From Gamarada debralockiae (taxonomy: Eukaryota > Ascomycota > Leotiomycetes > Helotiales > Hyphodiscaceae), in assembly GCA_002803225.1 (NCBI GenBank), contig NXFV01001952.1, positions 1-39,294 on the forward strand: a stretch of DNA of 39,294 nucleotides, written 5' to 3'. The translations under genes and the position numbers were made by a program. Below are positions 1 through 10,482 of the stretch, piece after piece (within the stretch, counting starts at the first letter, position 1; each line of letters begins with the position of its first letter). The notes below the pieces were generated by a model that worked only from the letters and a program-made list of their open reading frames with translations, had not been told where the DNA came from and searched no databases.

Positions 1-794
1 TGTTTATGTAATTTGTACTGCCGATAGTGCAGAATCACATAGTTAACTTAATTTTTCTTCAAAAAGTTGTTGTGGTGAAATACGGTCTTTCCAAAATTTC
101 TGATCCGTCCCGAATTCTGACACACCCTGGTGCCCTTCTCTTCCTCTCCTCAATGACAGAACATGTCCTTTCATCTTGGCCAAGTGTCGAGCCCTCTTCG
201 GGGTTTATTTCTTGCAAGTTGCAGATCCCATTATGCTTTCATCTTCACGCAGCCCACACGATGTTCAGCGAATCATAGTCCAAGCTGGGCCTGAAAAGAG
301 CCTGAAAATCCCCGAGAAATATTCAACTCCGGACATCCCCACACTTCCAAGAAGCCTTTCAACCCCTATCCCCCACAGAACTCGGGTGCGAAAGATACAG
401 GACTGATGACGACACAGGTTTCTCGCGATGAGAGGCTACAATTTTCCTTTTCAGTGCTTTTACTCAGAGAATGCTTTGAAGGATTCGCGATGCAGGAGAA
501 AGTTCAGTGACTGTGTCCGTGCCCCTCTGTCGATGAGCACAATTCCTAAGTAGCCGGGCGCTGGTCTGAAAGAACCCCTTTAACTCCTTCTATCTTGCAA
601 GGCGAATTGGGAGGCCTTCCGTGACTTAATCTTGATTTTTTGTGATCGGAACCCTGTTGGAGCGCCGTAACCGATATGCAAGCGCAACTGTGTGCAGGGC
701 GGCCGAGGAGTGTCAGAGGTTATGAAAAGAACGTTTTTGTTGTAGGTCTCTTCAGTAACAACAGCCATCAGACAACAATTTTTCCTAGCATTTT
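1..794. other. Left-end stretch without recognisable gene
   Basis: Only short open frames (under about 85 codons) occur here on either strand, and none reads like a known family or links to another by convincing splice sites. It includes the probable upstream region of the broken membrane gene that starts near 795. I see no repeat or RNA gene. Confidence 0.5.
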
Positions 795-2732
795 TTGCCA
801 CCGTCTATGCGCAACCGTGAAATTGCTTTACTGTGTTTATTTACGGCTGCATTCTTTTTGTTTTTGCATGCCCTTGTAAGCTCTTCTCTACAACCACAAC
901 ACATTGTGCCGAATGATGACTACAATGACGACTGTCCTTATTTAGTAGATGGGATTACCAACCAAACAATCAACCGGAAGACAACTCCCAACACACGGGG
1001 CACCCTCTCAATCCATTCCAGCTGTACCTAACATTCGCTCTATCTATGTGGTCTGCAATTCACCTCAACGTTCCAAACCAGAGCCGGGCGAAGTGGCAGT
1101 GGGTCGAAAAGTCCAGTTACCTGCTTGGAGGCATCTTGTGGCCAGAGATCATTGCGTATATTGCTCTGGAACAGAATATCGCTGCTAGAGAGTCTAGCAA
1201 AGCTATCGCCCAAACACTAGAGTTGCAAGTGGAGTCAACTTTGTCGTCACATAATAAACGTCAGTCAAGTCAAATCCGGGAACCTGGATGGCGGAGACTG
1301 GTCCGGTTTCGAGCATCGAAACATACCGACATTGAAGTGAGTACGATATTTCCTTCTATTCACACCAGCTAACTGAAGGCATCAGGGAAACGGTCCCTCG
1401 GCTGAGCCCCCAACAAGCGTGACGAAATGGTCTCACACACATAGTTTTTACCCTTCGATGGGAGGGTTCGCCCTTGAAATGGACCCTTCTGAAGAACCAT
1501 TCTTAGTGGGCACTACGACACTGCTGTTTCTCACCGTCAGCGGTTTGAAATTCCTAGCGACCCCTGCTCCAGATATGATTCCTGACCTTCCCACCCTTAG
1601 CGAAGTCATGGACAGAAACAAGGCAGACAGCTTTTCTAAAGCAATTGTCTGCTTATAGATCGTATGGTTTGCTTACAGTGCTTGGAGAGGAGAGCTCGAA
1701 ACCTGCCAGTCTGTTTATTGGAACTTACTACGATTGCTCATTTTGTCTATGCTTTGGCGAAATATGCTCTGTGGCGGAAGAAGCCTTTCAGTATTAGAGA
1801 GCCTACCACAAGAGTAATAAGTGGCGAAAAGATGCGCGCAATTTCATCTTATATGTGGATGTCTAGCGGTGGTAGCTCTACGGATTCCTATATGGTCCAT
1901 GCTGAATTCGACTACATACGATTTTGCCCAACTATGGTCGATAAGGATGCAGCACCCGAGGAGGTCTAACATGCTCTCACGAGTCTAGGCCCACTGTTAT
2001 GGAGGCTTATGCCGACAGTAACGCTTCCCATCAAATGCTTGGTGGCCGGCGGATAGACGCTCTGGTACAACATAGTTGCAGATGAGCGCTCTTCAGATGC
2101 AGATTCTGTACGACATGGGTTATTGGGTCCACCAGGAGCAAGTAGTCCACCTGGAGAAGCACGATATCAGTCGCTGGTCCTTGGCATCCTTGGCCATCTC
2201 GAAGTATGGACTCCCGGAACCGACACTGCAAACGCAAATTATTTGCAACTGGAAGCGTCCGTTTTCACTGGGGGAGGGATGCGTCAGAAGCTCCGCCCCA
2301 AAATGTTATGGCACGTTGCTCTTATCTCCGGGCTTGAAAGCTTGGTTTATACTCTAGCCTGGAACTATTCGTTTCTAGCTGACGCGGTACAGATGTTCTG
2401 GTACCTTTCTGTTATTATTTTCTTTCTTGCCCCTAATTGGTGTACTGTCATACTTCGGAACAAATCTATTGATCCGCGTAGTCATGAATGGCCATCTTGA
2501 ACGGCTGATAGGCAGCAAGTTACGCCTGAGTCCATCTCGGGGTGCAACAGTCTGCGGTATAATAGTCTTAGTAGTCTGTTTTGTGCTGTGTATATCGATC
2601 TTATTCTTAATCTGCTTATATTTTATAGCTAAACTTGTATTTGTCTGGGCAGCACTGGTTGATGTTTTCCACTTGCCCGATGAGGTTTATCAGGTGGCGG
2701 TGTGGTCGAGTTATCTACCTCACGTATTTTAA
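795..2732 (+). pseudogene. Broken fungal multi-pass membrane protein gene
   Basis: A degenerate copy of an uncharacterised ascomycete membrane-protein family whose layout I recognise: N-terminal hydrophobic segment, an NTRGTL motif, a WSAIHLNVP segment, an MGGFAL segment and a C-terminus ending near LPDEVYQ...W..YLPH. The role is unknown. The start at 807 (MRNREIALLC) gives a hydrophobic leader. The frame shifts near 1030. A good 49-bp intron (1337-1385, GTGAGT, GCTAAC, CAG) is still intact and joins in phase 0. TAG at 1656-1658 sits where the family reads through, followed within about 15 bp by a one-base shift (near 1672) that restores the LLELTTIAH segment. Further breaks lie near 1967, 2050-2120 and 2425-2500. 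The end at 2730-2732 matches the usual family end, so the whole gene was once here. The TAG is one C-to-T change from CAG. An assembly error is unlikely to explain this many breaks. Confidence 0.65.
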
Positions 2733-3134
2733 TTCTATAGAAATTTGTAATCATTGACTCAATCTATACCATCTTCAAAGTACAATTAGTAATAGGATAT
2801 CACTACCAGGCACCTCGTCACTTCGAGAGAGGGCTTCCTAGATCGTGAGGTTTCAGTCCTGCCAAGTAAGTGATTCAAGTCTCAACATTCAAAATATCAC
2901 GCTTGTTCGGCCTTCAAGTACCTAACTGTGTCTTACTTCAACCTTTTCCGGCAAAGGTTAGAGATAAGCAACATTGAGGCTATGTAGAACCAGATTACAG
3001 CCCATTGAGAAATGGGCTGGCTTCGAGGTCACGTGTCGGGACGGACAAGCGAGTCGTAGGCGCCCATGTTTCTCAGACTCCAGGCAACTTCTTTCCTTTC
3101 TCTCACAATTGTTATCTCAAAGCAACTTCAAGAT
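2733..3134. other. Intergenic, upstream of the DUF7730 gene
   Basis: About 400 bp between the broken membrane gene and the DUF7730 gene. No coding signal, repeat or RNA gene is visible. It presumably holds the promoter of the gene starting at 3135, but no clear TATA element was identified. Confidence 0.45.
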
Positions 3135-4118
3135 ATGCAGGGCTTTTTCCAGCGCATATTTCGTCCGGTAAATTCCCCTGCTCGATTTCACCTCACCACT
3201 CGTCATCGCTAAGAAGCACAGAAAAAGGGGGACAAGGCTCCTGAGCCGCCGTTGTGTCGCGCTTTAACACCCACACTTCCATCGACGCCACAAAGGAGCA
3301 AAAGCGGACGCACAATTCCCCAGACAGGGCCCGCATTTTTCACCAAACTCCCTCTTGAGTTGCGCCTGCGAATCTATGAAGATCTTTTCGGTTACAGGAA
3401 AGTTCACCTGATATGGGCTTCATGGCAGGACGGAGCCTGGAGTCACTGCGTCTGCACCGTCACGCCTAGCTGTTCATTTTATTTCTGGGATGACTGGTGT
3501 CGCAAGAAAGAGTCAAACAAAATTCGGCATTTTGACCCGGAATCTCAAAAACATAGGCTTGACATTGCGATGCTCCATACTTGCCGCCAGGCGTAGGTTC
3601 CTTTTTTCTTTACTGAAAAAGCCTCTGAAGCCGTTTATCGTATTCTTAGCTAATTTTAGAATAGTTATTCTGAATGCATCGACGTACTCTATTCTACTAC
3701 AACCTTTGACTTTAGCACAGAAGATGCACTTCGCCACTTCCGGCTATCCATCTTACCGGAGCGGTTCGCAATCATCACCTCAATAGATCTGCGCTGGCAT
3801 TGCGGAAAGCGAGGCCAACCTCACCTTGGCTCTCTGGGAAAGCAGAACTATGATGCTCTTTGGACTTTTCTTGCCTCGCTTCCAAAATTGCGGCGGATTA
3901 GATTTGCTGTCTTCGCCCCTAAAAGTCGTTATGTTGGTCTTCAAGAGAGTGACTTTGATGACGCTTGGTTGGGTCCTCTAGAGCTACTGGGGAATCATAA
4001 GATGGAGGTTTTTGATATCGCTATTCCGTCATTGTATTACACTCGTTTCAAGAGGGATCATGACGGGGCACAGTATCGGTTGATTGAGATTGTCGATGGC
4101 AGTATTGCTCCTATGTAA
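3135..4118 (+). CDS. DUF7730 domain protein, intact, three exons
   Basis: Predicted exons are 3135-3167, 3222-3592 and 3665-4118, giving 285 aa. The ATG at 3135 opens MQGFFQRIFRP, a short basic-hydrophobic start usual for this family. Intron 1 (3168-3221, GTAAAT...CACAG) and intron 2 (3593-3664, GTAGGT...ATAG) are both multiples of three and remove in-frame stops; the second restores a continuous TCRQAYSECIDVLYST motif. The body has FFTKLPLELRLRIYEDLFG (about residues 43-61), then a Cys/Trp-rich stretch, LDIALL-like and TCRQAY motifs, an IDLRW segment and a FLASLPKLRRIRF helix. These match the DUF7730/F-box-like proteins that are strongly expanded in ascomycetes. Their biochemical role is not established; the F-box-like LPLELRLRIYE suggests a protein-interaction scaffold. 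No frame damage was seen, in contrast to the gene before it. Confidence 0.82.
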
Positions 4119-4557
4119 TAAGGAGAAGGGGGGTATTGGGATTTTTGGATCTCGTTTCTCCACAAGTCTTCTAATCGTTTTGATTTATGAAGGTCTGATA
4201 TATTCGCGGAAATTTTGATCAATCTCTTCTAGTCTTCCTTGTGAGTGTGTGTTCAATAGAAAAGGTGTAGCCTGGAAACTGGAACACTGGAGAGGTATGG
4301 CACTTTGAACTTAAGTCTCTATACTATTCTAATACAAACTTGCGGATCTTGGTGTAGGGCGAAAACTATTCTTCATTACGCGTCGAGTGGACGTTCGATG
4401 TTGATTTTGGCTGTTAAAGACACCGTGAGGATATGCATGACCAGGGACAAAAGGAGAATGGCTAAATTATGGTGACTGTCTGCAGTCCACTATCGGCAAG
4501 CCAATTCAAGTCTTCCTCGTAGCGCTGTTTCCTGGCTGTATCACTCTCGTTGGGACG
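4119..4557. other. Intergenic between convergent DUF7730 and HET genes
   Basis: About 440 bp without coding signal. The DUF7730 gene (+) and the HET gene (-) converge here, so it should hold both 3' ends; no clear terminator can be defined. It ends at the target-site duplication of solo LTR copy A. Confidence 0.45.
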
Positions 4558-4562
4558 CCTGA

Positions 4563-4703
4563 TGTCAGATGAAACCTATGCTGTTGTGGTTGCTATGGCA
4601 ACGGTTGTGTACACATATCTCGGGTTCTGGCAACCCTCCAACCTTCCCTCCTTAGATATCAATACATACATGAATTCACCACACAATATCGTCTGATTCG
4701 ACA
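4563..4703 (+). mobile_element. Solo-LTR-like element, copy A (141 bp)
   Basis: Begins TGTCAGATGAAACC and ends TCTGATTCGACA, so the termini are TGTC...GACA, as in LTRs. It is flanked by a perfect 5-bp direct repeat CCTGA (4558-4562 and 4704-4708), the expected target-site duplication of a retroviral-type integrase. Internal landmarks shared with copies B and C are the leading GAAACCTA block and a central TAGATATCAATA block. It lies in the 3' end of the HET gene and supplies the last codons of the downstream frame there. No internal coding region, primer-binding site or polypurine tract is present, so it is a solo LTR (or a tiny TRIM-like element). Confidence 0.8.
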
Positions 4704-4801
4704 CCTGAGAAAGACTTCGGCAAACTCAAAGACCCCAAGTCGTGAGTATTCGGTATCATTTTCTCGTCGTAAAACCAGACCCTTGTGTCCTTCGCGAGCT
4801 T

Positions 4802-6776
4802 TCAACAAGTATACATGTAGAAATTCGAGGCTAGTTTGGCAAACTCTTGCTCGAGAGCGTCGCGACACACTCTCGCGGCCAGCAAGCCATCCGGACACTG
4901 AGTGCCACACTTTTGCAGCCCGTTGTATTGCAAGGGATCGGATACATCTGTGCTGCGTAACCATTCAACTGCACGAAAGCAGCCTCTAAGAATCAAATTT
5001 CCAGACTTCACGGCTCCGAATTTGGCATCAGGTACATTGTCCTGGAGAGCTGTTTCACAGCTAAGGACCTCAAATCCACGGTCCGTTAAGTCATCTGTGG
5101 GCATGTAAAGGTTGCAATGAAGAAAGTTTACTGGGATATTGACGGCTGCCCACGACCATGAAGGGCTTTGGTACTCGGATGGTCTTGGTGCAAGAACCGA
5201 TGGAAACGGCAGAGAAACGGCCCAAAGCAGCTCTTGAGCTATGCACGACCTCCAGAGTCCAGCACAATAATCGCTATGGATAATTTCCGCGAACTGCGAT
5301 GCAATTCCAGAAATGGCAAGAAGGCGGTCAGAAGACAGAGACAGTCTCCTGCTAGTGTATGATTGGAGAAGAGAATGCCAGTGGCTAATAGGTTGCAAAG
5401 GACTTGAATCATTCGCAGGTCGCCTGCCTAGAATTACTTCCAAAGCCAATGTGAGCATGGGGTCCCATCTCAGATTATTCCGTATACAGTTCTTGTTCAA
5501 GCTGTCTGTGGGATGTTCAAATTTATCTTCCTGACATATCCAACGAGTCTGAAGTGAACCATATTCCAGGATTCGCCAGGAGAGAAATCGTTCTTGTAGA
5601 GCCCATGCCCTGAAATCCAGCGGCTCGGGCGGTTTCCCGAGCTTTGGTAGAAGAGTCACAGACCCGAGCTCACCGTCTCTACACCAGTATGGTAATTCGA
5701 CTACCAACTTCGCGGCATTATCTGGCAGAGCGGATCTATCCTGGAGAAAGCCTTCTTGCACATCCTTAGCTCGTGATGCTGCGATAGTGACTATAGCTTG
5801 GCTATACACTAATGGCATTTGAGCAATCTCAAGGGCCTTGTCATCAGGATCGTCTTGAACAATACACAAGGAGTCGACCCAGAGCAGCCGAAGGCTTAGC
5901 CTTTCCGTCACGATCACGGCATCTTTCACTGTCGAAGGTAGATCTTGCATATTGACTGCGGTCAGACGTTGACGATATGTTTTTGTCGTGGTTGTAATCC
6001 GCTGATTTTGACCCCAGCAGTAACTCAACGCTACGTAGGGCTCTGCTAAGTTTCCAGTGCCTCGTTGGCGAAGACGGAGATCCCAGCGGCCAAAAGCATG
6101 CTGGATTTCAATAACTCTGGTCGGCATGAAATCGCTGTTGGGTTTTGCGCAGACTTGATGTGTTTCCAAACATGTTCGTAGCCACTTTCGAGCTAGTTGA
6201 AAAGTTTCTTCCGATGAGGGAGTGCAGTTGATCGGCCTTGCAAGTACCTCCCTGGACGCGGGGCCACCTACAAAAGCGTAATTTGTTATTGGAGTTCGCA
6301 TGTTTAAGAAAAAGCTTGTGCTAGCTTACCTGCTTGAGCAATCATTTGGAACCTGATATTCGACCGGTTGACACTATTGAACTCTCTGAATTCGAGAAAA
6401 TTTTCCTGTACCCTATCAAAGCGGCTCGCACGAGCGAGGCTAGGGGTACCGAAACAAGAGTAAGTGCTGAAATCGCTTTCGACCCGGGCAGCTAGTAACG
6501 AGTCGTGCCACTGTACGTGGAACTTTTCAAGATCACATCGCAAAGAGTGCAACCGTTTGAAGCAGCTTGCGCCATTTGAAAGTCAAAAATGACGATACCA
6601 TTTTCAACCACTCCCCTAGGCCGGCGAGGCAACGATGCGGACTTAGTATGGAACCACTCTTTGACTCTTTGGGGTAGCTCTCTTGCCCAGGAGTGATCAT
6701 CCCTTTCAAGACGATCCAGTACCAGCTTTTGACAAAATTTGCACGAATGAGGCCGAGAGGCCAGGCTAGATGTCAT
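4802..6776 (-). CDS. HET domain protein (heterokaryon incompatibility)
   Basis: Exons run 6776-6517, 6466-6330 and 6267-4802 (620 aa). Introns are 6467-6516 (50 bp, GTACAG, TACTAGC branch, TTTCAG) and 6268-6329 (62 bp, GTAAGC...TGTAG); both restore frame. The N-terminus has CxxC pairs (CKFC, CTLC) usual for HET proteins. The HET core is clear: YVALSYCWG (about 210-218), then LPSTVKDAV, LLWVDSLCIVQDD (about 260-272) and a VYSQAIVTIAAS segment. Known HET proteins trigger cell death after fusion of unlike strains or act in heterospecific recognition; that role is inferred here. After FYMYTC the frame ends at TGA 4802-4804. A family-typical tail (GHKGLVLRRE, YSRLGVFEF) continues in the next frame from about 4815 to 4705, then runs into solo LTR A. 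The C-terminus thus looks frameshifted, or an indel error sits near 4805. Solo LTR B begins 13 bp upstream of the ATG. Confidence 0.85.
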
Positions 6777-6789
6777 TGTACAGTTTAGT

Positions 6790-6943
6790 TGTTAAATAAA
6801 ACCTACGCGGTCGCGTGTCGGCATTCTCTTTTAGGCTTAGCGTTCATTGGCCCATATCTAGGGTTCTTGCAACCTTACGATTCTGACCTCTTTAGATATC
6901 AATATATTCATGATTTTACCTCAATTTATCGTCTTATCCGACA
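6790..6943 (+). mobile_element. Solo-LTR-like element, copy B (154 bp)
   Basis: Begins TGTTAAATAAAACC and ends TCTTATCCGACA, the same family and orientation as copy A. It is flanked by a perfect 5-bp duplication TTAGT (6785-6789 and 6944-6948). Its interior aligns closely with copy C (TTCTCTTTTAGGCTTAGC, CCTTACGATTCTGA, TTAGATATCAATATATTCAT), with several C/T and G/A differences. It sits directly upstream of the divergently read HET start at 6776, so it forms the proximal 5' region of that gene. Its TSD differs from that of copy A, so A and B are independent insertions and not two ends of one element carrying the HET gene. Confidence 0.85.
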
Positions 6944-6948
6944 TTAGT

Positions 6949-7266
6949 ACAGTGGATCAGAAGGAAACAATTACTTAGAAAGAAGTAGAAAATGTAAAGC
7001 CTATTTATTGAGCCATGAAACCTGGTCAAGGTTGATACCGACCTGAGCCGAGGAAGGGATGATAATGATAATCAATACGCGGAAGATATGGCTCTGGAAA
7101 ACGGTACAGACTCTTAGCCTTCACTTTAGCATGGCAACAGGGTATCCAATCCTTGCGAAGTTTATCCTGCCTTTGATTTTTCTAGCCAAAAAATTAGAAA
7201 CCACAAGTTCTCCCACAGCGTTCGGTGTTCGCATGTAAGAAAGCCCGTTCCTTCCGCCAAACGCTT
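6949..7266. other. Intergenic between HET and NTPase genes
   Basis: About 320 bp without coding signal, lying upstream of the HET gene (beyond solo LTR B) and downstream of the NTPase gene. No RNA gene or further repeat was seen. Confidence 0.45.
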
Positions 7267-9347
7267 TTAATTTGTCAAAAGCCTTCTCTTTTCCACCAAA
7301 TTGAGCTTTGCATCGTAGGTCTCGTAACTGGTATAGTCGCTCGAGAACACAATGAAAAAGAGGAACGGAGTGTTATCTCTGGCCTTTCGAGGCATCGATG
7401 TCCGAAAATCCAGGATGATATATTCCTTGACTTGCCCAGTCCTGATCCATTCGTAATATCTGCCTCCTCGCTGGAACCTCGCAATATGCTCTTGAAGTCT
7501 ATCCCCTTCCCTAACACACTCGATGGCCCATTTTTGACACTTGATTTGAAAATCGACACTGCCGCCCGACCCTCTCCCGGACCATTCTGAGGTAAGGTAT
7601 ATACCCTTAAGGATAGTATAGCAAGCGCGGTAAAACTCGTCCTGGAACTGAGCCTCAACTGGCCGCTCCAAAGCACCAGCAGCAAATTTTCTTCCTGAAC
7701 TTATCGCAACCGGGGAGAATTCGTGTACCGCAGTAAAGCATAGATCCTTGAGTGTATGAAACTGATTCTCTGGAAAGGGTGGGACCGTCTTGCGTAGTAA
7801 AAACTCGGCATACCTGAGAAAAATATTAGTTTATTGTGCTAGCAGTGAACACTGGAAAGACCATACCTTTGATGAAGCTTTGTAGGGAATACGTAGACTG
7901 TCTTTACTTCTGCTGATAGTTCCGCCTGAAGCCATCCGTTCCTATAGCAAATTTCAAGAGGCATGTTTCCTTTCAAGGTATCCGTTGATCTGCCATACGC
8001 AATAACCTTTTGAAGGTATTGTCCTATGTCTGGGCGTTCCTGTAACATCTCCTTTTTGGGTAGACTGCGTCTAAAGCCTGTAGAAACATGTAACATACAT
8101 GCAAAAAGCTTTTCGTCGTTGCCAAGGAATTTAAGTGCAGTGTTAAGAGGTATTTCCGAATTGCTCGTTCGACAATCTCTTACTTCCTGAAGCGAAAAGT
8201 GGTTAGCTGAAATTACAAATAATAAGCTAGGGAAACATACCTCTGAGTGAATCAAAGCTTTGAGTATGGTGGTTGTTCCTCCTGGATGTCCATTGCAAAG
8301 TTCCCAAATATACTCTATTAACTCGTTCGATGGATTGAATGGTTGTCCATTGGCATATTGTCTCCGAATTCGAGCCAAAACTTCGTCAAACTCTTGGCGA
8401 GTGAAGTATAAAGAGACATCCCTATTGTTCTCATAAAGACGGCGGATGGAAACCCGTTGGTTAGGGTTGAATTCATATGGAGTGGGAGTTGGAAGTGTAT
8501 ATTCGCCAACAAGAGGACTATCGGACGGCGAACCATAAGATGAAAAGAGGACGACTAGAGGAGCATATGTTGATCCACCTATGTACTTGATAAAGTCGTT
8601 CCACAGAATCATATATTTATAAGACAACTGGGCTTCGTCGATAAGTAGCAGAGTACCTTCCATAACACGCCAATTTTGTGGCTCCTCTTGATATGTGGCA
8701 AAGTCGAGGATCTTATTAAAGTCAGAGAACTCGCTGAGTCCTTTGGTTTTGAAATTTTCGGGAATCCAAGTGAAAAAATGCACTTGTATATCTGGGCTTG
8801 TCTTCTCCACGTAGTTGTGGAGAAGTCGAGCCAAGACGGTCTTGCCACTGGTGGGTGTGCCTCGAACATGAACGATCCGAGTCTCCTGAACTAGTTTCCA
8901 GAGATTGGCAACTGTATCCTCGCGCGGGGAATAGAGAGGGTCAATGGCAGACGCTCGACGAGGTTTATCGGTCGTTGCAGGATTGCGTAGGTGGCTTTGA
9001 GACATGTCTATAATCCTGTTAGCAGCTGCAGTTGTCACGACACAGCTAAGATTCACACCTGAAGCAAGACTAAAATCCTTGTGCATGGAGAGCGGATGTG
9101 CACATTCTCGACATTCCTCATTGCCATTAGTCGTTGCTTGCGACGAAACGTTAAACACGCCATGCCGACAAGGGCACGGAACTCTTATGTTCCCAGAAGC
9201 AAAGAAAAAAGTACATGGACCGGACGCCATAATGCGAAGTGTAGGGGCAAGAAGTTTCGCTGTTTCGATGTTGTCGGTATCCTCTTCTTGAGATGGTAAT
9301 GAAGATAGTTTGGGAGTAGATGAGAGAAGAGAAGGCAGTGAGGCCAT
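7267..9347 (-). CDS. P-loop NTPase with nuclease-like C-terminus (Crinkler/RHS-effector-like)
   Basis: Start is ATG 9347 (MASLPSLLSS). Exons are 9347-8241, 8186-7867 and 7813-7267 (657 aa). Introns are 8187-8240 (54 bp, GTATGT, GCTAAC, TTCAG) and 7814-7866 (53 bp, GTATGG...TCTCAG). A further in-frame 51-bp intron at 9008-9058 (GTGTGA, GCTAAC, TATAG) is likely and would give 640 aa. A Cys/His cluster (CPC...CREC..PLSMH, about 58-89) looks metal-binding. Walker A is GTPTSGKT (about 163-170) and Walker B is LLLIDEAQ (about 233-240). A helical region follows, then a C-terminal block VDFQI...WAIECVREG..LQEH..RF (about 562-586) that resembles the restriction-endonuclease-fold module at the end of Crinkler/RHS-type proteins, with candidate acidic residues D563 and E574. 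That architecture is known from eukaryotic effectors and selfish/immune NTPases. Function here is inferred: nucleotide-driven activation of a nuclease. It lies next to a HET gene and is all in frame. Confidence 0.75.
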
Positions 9348-9405
9348 GGCGAAAATATATAGAGATCGCGTTGAGCCTAAATTCCGAGCTAGGAGGCAAA
9401 TTTTT

Positions 9406-9475
9406 GATTTCGAAATGGACTGGTTGGTTCGAAATGGACTGGTTGATTTCGAAATCTGGTTGATTTCGAAATGGA
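9406..9475. repeat. Short direct repeats around TTCGAAATGGACTGGTTG
   Basis: Four imperfect copies of a unit of about 20 bp (TTCGAAATGGACTGGTTG, with variants such as TTCGAAATCTGGTTG) follow each other. Each carries the palindrome TTCGAA. They begin about 60 bp upstream of the NTPase ATG (9347, read leftward) and merge into the 157-bp tandem duplication. Confidence 0.75.
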
Positions 9476-9768
9476 TCCGTGAATAGGGTAGGAACACAAG
9501 CAATATTAGGAAGAGCTAGGCGAACCACAAATTGGGTAAGTATGGTCGGGCTACAAAGGTTGTCGTGAAGTCATTCGTTATGAGGTAATTGAAGCCGCGA
9601 GTCGTTTGAGGTCTGGTTGATTTCGAAATGGATCCGTGAATAGGGTAGGAACACAAGCAATATTAGGAAGAGCTAGGCGAACCACAAATTGGGTAAGTAT
9701 GGTCGGGCTACAGAGGTTGTCGTGAAGTCATTCGTTATGAGGTAATTGAAGCCGCGAGTTGTTTGAGG
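9455..9768. repeat. Tandem duplication, two 157-bp units
   Basis: Unit 1 is 9455-9611 and unit 2 is 9612-9768; a third unit starts (TCTGGTTGG, 9769) and then diverges. I see two substitutions between the units: CTACAAAGG versus CTACAGAGG, and GAGTCGTTTG versus GAGTTGTTTG. The near identity points to a recent duplication or ongoing homogenisation. The block lies about 110-420 bp upstream of the NTPase gene start, so it is in or near that promoter. No gene was recognised inside a unit. Confidence 0.93.
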
Positions 9769-9776
9769 TCTGGTTG

Positions 9777-10482
9777 GCTTTGATGAAAGCGGGAAGGTCG
9801 CAAATACGGTGGTGCTGGGGTCAAAGTTTTGCACACCGCCTTTACAGGGCTGTCGCGATTTCATGCTTTCCCCTTAGAATTCGTCCTATTTCCTACCTAA
9901 ATTATAACTAAACAATAGCAATCATGATACGCCGTTTCAATGGAACCCAAATTCGGGGATTCCAGCTATTCGAATCTGTACACAACGACGAAAACGACGT
10001 AAGAACACGACTCGAGACCAACGACGCGACTGTATCGAAGGCCGGCCTGTCAAGGCAATGTTGAGCCACGCTGCGGCACGAGACGATCACTTTGCAAGCC
10101 TGCTTTGTCGGGGTAGGCGATATCATAAGAGATGTTCACACATCCACACTTGCGATGGATTGGCAGTTGGATTGATGGGCACTTTGCAAAAGGAAACTGG
10201 TATCATTGTACTACCACTAAAGCTTAAAGACTGGGTATCCTGCCAACCAAAGACCAAATTGAAACCCCTTTCGTATCATTATCAGGTTCCAATCCGCAGA
10301 CCTTCGCCTTCCTCATCCCTCATAAACAGAAAAACGAAAGGCAGGATGTACAGTACAGGGAGTGCGAAGCGATATTATTCGTAGAGAAGCGCTCAGAGTT
10401 GACCCATCAAAGTGAGGTTGAGCACACGGGAAGGGTGATTCAAGTAGACCACGCTACACCGCCACTAGAAATCAGCGTCTGT
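9777..10482. other. Intergenic, upstream of NTPase gene and downstream of stomatin gene
   Basis: About 700 bp with no supported gene. Small open frames exist: a 46-codon one at 9924-10064 (+, MIRRFNGTQ) and an unrecognised 108-codon one at 10058-10384 (+). Neither has a recognised domain or supporting introns. It should hold the 3' end of the stomatin gene and possibly distal promoter of the NTPase gene. Confidence 0.4.

Noticed and set aside
3593..3664. Premature stop (TAG 3594-3596) in the DUF7730 gene
   Set aside because: It lies in a 72-bp intron whose removal restores the TCRQAYSE motif exactly.
6467..6552. Frameshift in the HET 5' part
   Set aside because: A 50-bp intron (6467-6516) with TACTAGC branch and TTTCAG acceptor restores the frame, so no mutation is needed.
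4558..6948. Copies A and B as the two LTRs of one element carrying the HET gene
   Set aside because: They have different target-site duplications (CCTGA and TTAGT), each closing on its own copy, so they are separate insertions.
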